64,000 bases of DNA. Origin: CAUZJF01 sp965248605. GTDB lineage: Bacteria > Chloroflexota > Dehalococcoidia > Lucifugimonadales > CAUZJF01. Below the pieces are notes generated by a model. It was not told the origin of the DNA and made no database searches. It saw only the letters and a list, made by a program, of their open reading frames with translations. This document shows, piece after piece, positions 60,045 through 64,000 of the stretch (the stretch's first letter is position 1; every line of letters begins with the position of its first letter). The position numbers and the translations under genes are program-made. The stretch covers positions 1,426,001-1,490,000 of the forward strand of contig CBDFJV010000007.1 in NCBI GenBank assembly GCA_965248605.1, written 5' to 3'.

Positions 60045-60107
60045 GAATCGCCCATGGCCGGACGGGGCCCGGTCGGGCATTAGGTTGTTCGCGTAGAAGA
60101 GTCTCAT
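60027..60107 (-). CDS. 26-residue leader peptide of the ABC attenuator
   Basis: ATG 60107 to TAG 60027 encodes MRLFYANNLMPDRAPSGHG plus RFVLWRT, with AGAGAGGACC as ribosome-binding site. It ends shortly before the terminator, and its last codons form the antiterminator arm. Position and layout fit ribosome-dependent attenuation: a stalled ribosome leaves the arm free. A minus-strand -10-like TATTAT lies at 60144-60149; no well-spaced -35 was found. It may also be a functional small peptide. Confidence 0.6.
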   Translation of the reverse strand: MRLFYANNLMPDRAPSGHGRFVLWRT

Positions 60108-60150
60108 CGGTCCTCTCTAAACGTCAGTGATCCCAGCCGGAGCATAATAC

Positions 60151-60182
60151 CACGCCGGTCAAGGCCCACGCCGGTCAAGGCG
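60151..60182. repeat. 16-base direct repeat near the leader promoter
   Basis: CACGCCGGTCAAGGC occurs twice in tandem at about 60151 and 60167. On the minus strand each contains TTGACC. Confidence 0.6.
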
Positions 60183-60531
60183 GCTCACGGTTGCTTCTAG
60201 TTATCGGTAACCGCAATTCTGAGGCCCATTCCGCACTTCGCTGGTCAGGACATGCGGGCGGTTGATAAACTAGACCAGATGAGCTAACGTTGTTGTGAGG
60301 GACAGACCCCACGGTCGGTCCGTTTCTGTTGAGACACAATCTTTCCAGCGAACAGACCCCGCGGGCCTGTCCCTTTGTCTTTTCGGCTGAGGAAAATGGA
60401 ACAAGTCTCCTCTGTCCGACATACCGCTGTAGATACGAGGTGAAACAATCTCCGGTAGCCCGAACAGCGCCCTCCACATACGAAACGGAACAAAACGGAT
60501 GAAAACGGAACAGTTGAACAGGCCCCCCTAG
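60183..60531. other. Intergenic region without recognised gene
   Basis: About 350 bases. Short open frames exist on the minus strand, but none looks protein-like. Two stretches (ACAGACCCCACGGTCGG and ACAGACCCCGCGGGCCTGTCC) resemble each other. I see no promoter or RNA gene. Confidence 0.35.
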
Positions 60532-60699
60532 CTACAAATCATATCTGGGGAAATCCGCCAGGTGTTCCACAAGAAAATGTCCTCGCCGCTGGACCTCCGA
60601 TTCGGCGCAGGCCCTCTACAAATCATATCTGGGGAAATCCGCCAGGTGTTCCACAAGAAAATGTCCTCGCCGCTGGACCTCCGATTCGGCGCAGGCCCT
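60532..60699. repeat. Two tandem 84-base direct repeats
   Basis: 60532-60615 and 60616-60699 are essentially identical, each CTACAAATCATATCTGGGGAAATC...GGCGCAGGCCCT in parts. The period is a multiple of three, but the peptide frame is not supported as a gene. Confidence 0.85.
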
Positions 60700-60705
60700 C
60701 TCTCA

Positions 60706-60735
60706 TTCCGTCATTCCGGCGAAAGCCGGAATCCA
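60706..60735. repeat. Palindromic REP (CATTCCGGCGAAAGCCGGAATCC)
   Basis: ATTCCGGC-GAAA-GCCGGAAT hairpin, a common bacterial intergenic repeat type, directly after the tandem repeats. Confidence 0.75.
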
Positions 60736-60849
60736 CCGGCGCCCGCCTCCGACGCGAGCCGGCCCAAGACCTCGCGTTTGCCGGACGTACCAGCCACCCT
60801 GTAGCATGTCGGCATCTCGATTCGGACGGTCGTTGTCGGAGGCTCGCCC

Positions 60850-61620
60850 ATGGCTGGATTCAACAAGGTCTTGATCACCGGCGTGACCGGCCGGATCGGC
60901 CGAATTGCGCTCGATGACCTCAAAGATGACTACGAGATCACTGGATTTGCACGGCGGTCGATGGATGGCATCCGACACTTCCGGGGCGATATCTCGGACA
61001 TGGGGGCGGTGCTGCCTGCCTTCGAGGGTCAAGACGCCGTAGTCCATCTAGCGGCCAACCCCAGCGACAGGGCGCCGTGGGAGTCGATATGGCCTTACAA
61101 CATGGTCGGCATGTACAACGCGATCGAGGCGTGCCGGGTCCACGGCGTCCAGCGCATGGTCTTCGCCAGCTCCAACCACGCGACCGGAATGTACGAGCGG
61201 GACCACCCGTACCATCACATCGTAAAAGGGGAGTACGATGGAGTCGACGTATCTACACTCCCGCTGGTTAGTCACAAGTCCGAGGTGCGCCCCGATGGGT
61301 ACTACGGCGCCGCGAAGGCATTCGGTGAAGCTCTGGGCCGGTACTACTCAGAGGAGCACGGCATCTCGGTGATTTGCCTGCGCATCGGCTCCGTCATCGA
61401 CTGGGACAACCCAACCCGCAACATACGCCACTTCGCTACTTGGCAGAGTCACCGTGACCTCGCCGATCAGATCAGGAAAAGCATCGAGGCGTCCGAGGCG
61501 GTCAAGTTCGATATCTTCTACGGCGTGTCCGACAATAAATGGCGGTTCTGGGACATCGAACACGCCCGGCATGTCATCGGATATTCGCCCCAAGATAACG
61601 CCGAGGACCACAGGGAGTGA
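60850..61620 (+). CDS. NAD-dependent epimerase/dehydratase family protein (uronate dehydrogenase-like)
   Basis: 256 residues of the extended SDR family. VLITGVTGRIGRIALDDL has the GxxGxxG motif, VVHLAANPSDRAPWESIWPYNMVGMYNAIEACR follows, the Ser region is VFASSNHATGMYE, and YYGAAKAFGEALGRYY gives the catalytic YxxxK. The substrate-loop pattern RPDGYYGAAKAFGE and the SSNHATG motif are typical of uronate dehydrogenases, but the substrate is inferred. It probably begins at ATG 60850. No clear promoter upstream. Confidence 0.88.
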   Translation: MAGFNKVLITGVTGRIGRIALDDLKDDYEITGFARRSMDGIRHFRGDISDMGAVLPAFEGQDAVVHLAANPSDRAPWESIWPYNMVGMYNAIEACRVHGVQRMVFASSNHATGMYERDHPYHHIVKGEYDGVDVSTLPLVSHKSEVRPDGYYGAAKAFGEALGRYYSEEHGISVICLRIGSVIDWDNPTRNIRHFATWQSHRDLADQIRKSIEASEAVKFDIFYGVSDNKWRFWDIEHARHVIGYSPQDNAEDHRE

Positions 61621-61713
61621 CCCCACGTGAGATCGACCTGAGGCGTTGGTGCTATGATGCGGCGCCAATAGTGGGCTCGATCGGGTGTCCTGGGATAGGA
61701 AGGGGGAAGACGT

Positions 61714-63156
61714 TTGAGTAGCAAGAACATCGGCCTGTTCGCGCATCTGTTGCGACGCGCAGGTTTCGGCGCGACATGGGACGAGCTCGAAGGGCTTGCA
61801 TCCAAAGGGTATGAGGTGGCAGTGGAAGAGCTACTCGCCGCCGAAAACCCTACGGCGATATCTGACGACATGGTCAGACGGTACCACCATGAGCAGTCGG
61901 GCATGATGGGAAACAACGCCCCCAGCTCGTACTGGCTCTACCGGATGGCGACTACGTCGGCACCACTCCAGGAGAAGATGGCACTGTTCTGGCACTCGGT
62001 GTTCGCGACGGGCTATACGGGCAAGGTCGTCTACGGCAAGGTGCTCATGGACCAGATCAGGATGTTCCGCCGGTATGGCTTGGGCGGCTTCAAGACCTTG
62101 CTCATCGAGCTGTCTCGAGACCCGGCCATGATCGCCTGGCTCGACAATCTCGACAACCACAACGGGGCCATCAACGAGAACTACGGGAGAGAGCTGCTCG
62201 AGCTATTCTCCATGGGAGTAGGCAACTACACGGAGGAGGACATCAAGGAGTGTGCACGGGCCTTCACGGGGTGGACCATCGGGAATCCGGACTACATGTC
62301 CCTGCGAGCGCGTAGGGATTCGATCTGGCCGTACGGTCGCATCGCGTGGCACTTCGAGTACCGGCCCGAGGACCACGACGACGGCGAAAAGACGTTCCTG
62401 GGCCGCACGGGGCGTTTCAACGGCGAGGACGTCGTCGACATCATCTGTCAACAAGAGGCCACCGCCAGGTTCATTTCGAGACACCTCTACCACTTCTTCG
62501 TGGCCGACGAACCGCCTGTACCCCAATGGCCTTACACTCCTCCGCGAGACCCGGATGCTATCGCCTTCCTGTCCGAAACGTACTTCGACAGCAAGTACGA
62601 CATGACCGCGATGCTTCGTGCGCTCTTCAACTCCGATTTCTTCAAGTCTGCCGACTCCTGGTACGCGAAGGTGAAGAGCCCCGCAGAGTTGGTCACCGGC
62701 GTTTTACGGTTGACCGGTGAGTTCGACAAGCCGCGCCGCGAAATTCTGGACAGGGCTTTGCAGATGGTCTACATGGGCCAGCGCCTGGGCGATCCTCCTT
62801 CCGTCGAGGGGTGGCACCAGGGTACGGAGTGGATCGACACCGGAACGTTGGTTGAAAGGATCAACTTTGCCACCCAGCAGATGGCCGACGCAAAGAAGCC
62901 CGGCGTCGAGGCCATGATTGGGAGGATAGCGGCCGCCAATGGGGGGACTGCCTCCCCCGAGGTCCTCCTGGACCGATGTCTGGAGCAGATGGGCGCGATC
63001 TCACTCTCAGAGGGGACGCGGTCGGCGATCGTCGAGTTCGCAACGAAAAGCGGCGAAGTGGAGCAGGATACCTCCGTCGCGGACGACCGTGATGGCCAGC
63101 GGGTATCCGAGATACTCCAGCTAGTCGCCGGCTCGCACGAGTTCCAGCGCGGTTAA
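61714..63156 (+). CDS. DUF1800 family protein
   Basis: 480 residues from TTG 61714, preceded by GGAAGGGGGAAG. Early motifs LLRRAGFGATWDELEGLASKGYEVAVEELL, MALFWHSVFATG and NYGRELLELFSMGVGNYTEEDIKECARAFTGWTIG are the DUF1800 core. HDDGEKTFLGRTGRFNGEDVVDIICQQEATARFISRHLYHFFVADEPP and the C-terminal FQRG complete it. The family, often with an exported DUF1501 neighbour, has no established function; no DUF1501 gene lies inside the window. Confidence 0.93.
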   Translation: MSSKNIGLFAHLLRRAGFGATWDELEGLASKGYEVAVEELLAAENPTAISDDMVRRYHHEQSGMMGNNAPSSYWLYRMATTSAPLQEKMALFWHSVFATGYTGKVVYGKVLMDQIRMFRRYGLGGFKTLLIELSRDPAMIAWLDNLDNHNGAINENYGRELLELFSMGVGNYTEEDIKECARAFTGWTIGNPDYMSLRARRDSIWPYGRIAWHFEYRPEDHDDGEKTFLGRTGRFNGEDVVDIICQQEATARFISRHLYHFFVADEPPVPQWPYTPPRDPDAIAFLSETYFDSKYDMTAMLRALFNSDFFKSADSWYAKVKSPAELVTGVLRLTGEFDKPRREILDRALQMVYMGQRLGDPPSVEGWHQGTEWIDTGTLVERINFATQQMADAKKPGVEAMIGRIAAANGGTASPEVLLDRCLEQMGAISLSEGTRSAIVEFATKSGEVEQDTSVADDRDGQRVSEILQLVAGSHEFQRG

Positions 63157-63219
63157 GCAGGATCCCTTCGTCTGGACGCCGACAGCTCGAACGGCCGGTA
63201 CCTGTGCTAGAGGCCTACT

Positions 63220-64000
63220 ATGGGCATGGTTGAGACGACGCCGCAAACAGACTTCCTGAAGTATAGCCTCACCGTCGGGCTGACGGCGATGCAGGGCCGC
63301 GGGTTCTACTATCCGGCTGACACGGCCATCGGTCCGAACGGTCGGATATACACCGTCAGTCGCTCGCTGGAGGGTGACCCTCGGGGTGTCCGGGTCACCG
63401 TTTTCGACATCGACAGCGAGTTCTACGGTACCTTCTCTGCCTTCGGCGAAGACGATGGCCAGCTCATCTGGCCCACGTCTATCGCTCTGGACAGCCTTAA
63501 TCGCGTCTGCGTCAGCGACGAGCTCACTCACCGCATCACATTGTTCGACGACTCAGGCAATTTCGTCGACAAGTGGGGAGAACCTGGTGCGGGTCCCGGC
63601 GAGCTGGACGGTCCCTCCGGTATCGCCTTCACCGGCGATGACAACGTATATGTCGTAGACAACCAGAACAGCCGAGTACAGAGGTTCACCGCGGACGGGC
63701 GGTATGTCTCGGGCTTCGGCTCGCGGGGGACCGGCGCCGGCCAGTTCAACCTGCCGTGGAGCTTGACCATCCATGCAAGTGGGGACGTGTACGTGGCGGA
63801 CTGGGGCAACAGCCGCATTCAGAGATTCACGTCTGACGGCGAGTTCGTAGCGCAGTATGGCTCGCCCGGCCGGGGCGACGGCGAGTTTCACCGGCCTGCC
63901 AGCGTCGCCGTCGATGGCGAAGGCTATATCTACGTCGCCGACTGGGGCAATGAGAGAGTGCAGGTGCTCGACCCCGAAGGCGGGTTTGTGCTCAAGCTAC
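63220..64000 (+). CDS. NHL-repeat beta-propeller protein, partial at the window edge
   Basis: ATG 63220 (or ATG 63226) opens a frame that runs off the end after 260 codons. NHL repeats are clear: SRITLFDDSGNFVDKWGEPGAGPGELDGPSGIAF with NVYVVDNQNSRVQRFTADGRYVSGFGSRGTGAGQFNLPWSLTI, DVYVADWGNSRIQRFTSDGEFVAQYGSPGRGDGEFHRPASVAV and YIYVADWGNERVQVLDPEG. Each has the YVADxxNxRVQ and G-x-G-x-G-x-F patterns. It has no signal peptide at this start. Role unknown. Confidence 0.88.
   Translation, partial: MGMVETTPQTDFLKYSLTVGLTAMQGRGFYYPADTAIGPNGRIYTVSRSLEGDPRGVRVTVFDIDSEFYGTFSAFGEDDGQLIWPTSIALDSLNRVCVSDELTHRITLFDDSGNFVDKWGEPGAGPGELDGPSGIAFTGDDNVYVVDNQNSRVQRFTADGRYVSGFGSRGTGAGQFNLPWSLTIHASGDVYVADWGNSRIQRFTSDGEFVAQYGSPGRGDGEFHRPASVAVDGEGYIYVADWGNERVQVLDPEGGFVLKL

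Noticed and set aside
60175..60477. Minus-strand frame of ~100 codons between the leader and the tandem repeat
   Set aside because: No motif, no ribosome-binding site, and the parallel frames differ only by start; composition is atypical.
1..64000. CRISPR array
   Set aside because: No set of regularly spaced direct repeats with unique spacers was found; the tandem repeats at 59-165, 44421-44883 and 60532-60699 lack spacers.

Overview
The window reads as a chromosomal segment of a free-living bacterium with moderately high GC. Gene content (long BNR/sortilin-like proteins, PIG-L proteins, DUF1800, NHL and M1 peptidase genes, many TTG starts, dense palindromic intergenic repeats) suggests Chloroflexota, SAR202/Dehalococcoidia-like. 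That placement is inference from gene style; no rRNA or marker phylogeny is available here.

Layout. 1-6.8 kb: REP-like repeats, a small membrane protein, a XerC/D recombinase, a 2TM protein, a 1062-residue BNR-repeat protein overlapped by an MFS transporter gene. 7-8 kb: a superinfection-immunity-type membrane protein and a broken MazEF-like module with a perfect operator palindrome. 8-20.3 kb: mainly core metabolism (amidase, IscA-like protein, M50 protease, prephenate dehydrogenase-like, GNAT, aroA-gmk, enoyl-CoA hydratase, M1 aminopeptidase, D-2-hydroxyacid dehydrogenase). 20.4-25.3 kb: a DUF433/DUF5615 toxin-antitoxin pair and a heterodimeric ABC exporter with a decayed third ATPase fragment. 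25.3-27.7 kb: lipoprotein, DUF4178 and DUF350 genes. 28.3-37.8 kb: a compact seven-gene minus-strand operon-like run around a divergent SecA: transglutaminase/NAT-like protein, K+ channel, GNAT, universal stress protein, SecA-like ATPase, Gly/Ser-rich lipoprotein, unknown protein. 38-46 kb: DegV, PadR, a membrane protein, ribF, tyrS, a kelch lipoprotein and a BNR protein, with a repeat-filled 0.9-kb spacer.

46.1-60.1 kb is a mobile-element and rearrangement zone. A 4803-bp element (46122-50924) has 16-bp perfect terminal repeats and an 8-bp target duplication (CGGCAAGC). It carries a decayed IS1-family transposase, a divergent three-gene operon behind a palindromic operator, a tRNA-like leader, a candidate structured RNA with its own promoter and terminator, and a small GIY-YIG-like gene. 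It sits in the last codons of a cation antiporter-rhodanese gene. One IS1380 copy (1719 bp, CTAA duplication) lies inside it. A second, inverted copy (CTTA duplication) lies inside an ISNCY-type transposase gene that is joined to an IS256 remnant. Next come a group II intron that has lost its ORF (57692-58365), truncated PIG-L, MEMO, trypsin-like and ABC genes meeting at rearrangement points, and a leader-peptide attenuator. The window ends with an epimerase, a DUF1800 protein and an NHL-repeat gene that runs off the edge.

The strongest candidates for something undescribed are the 4.8-kb element with its RNA cargo, the SecA-centred operon, the leader-peptide attenuator in front of the ABC gene, and the in-frame UGA at a probable Cys position in the antiporter-rhodanese. 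All calls come from reading the sequence by eye; no database search was run.
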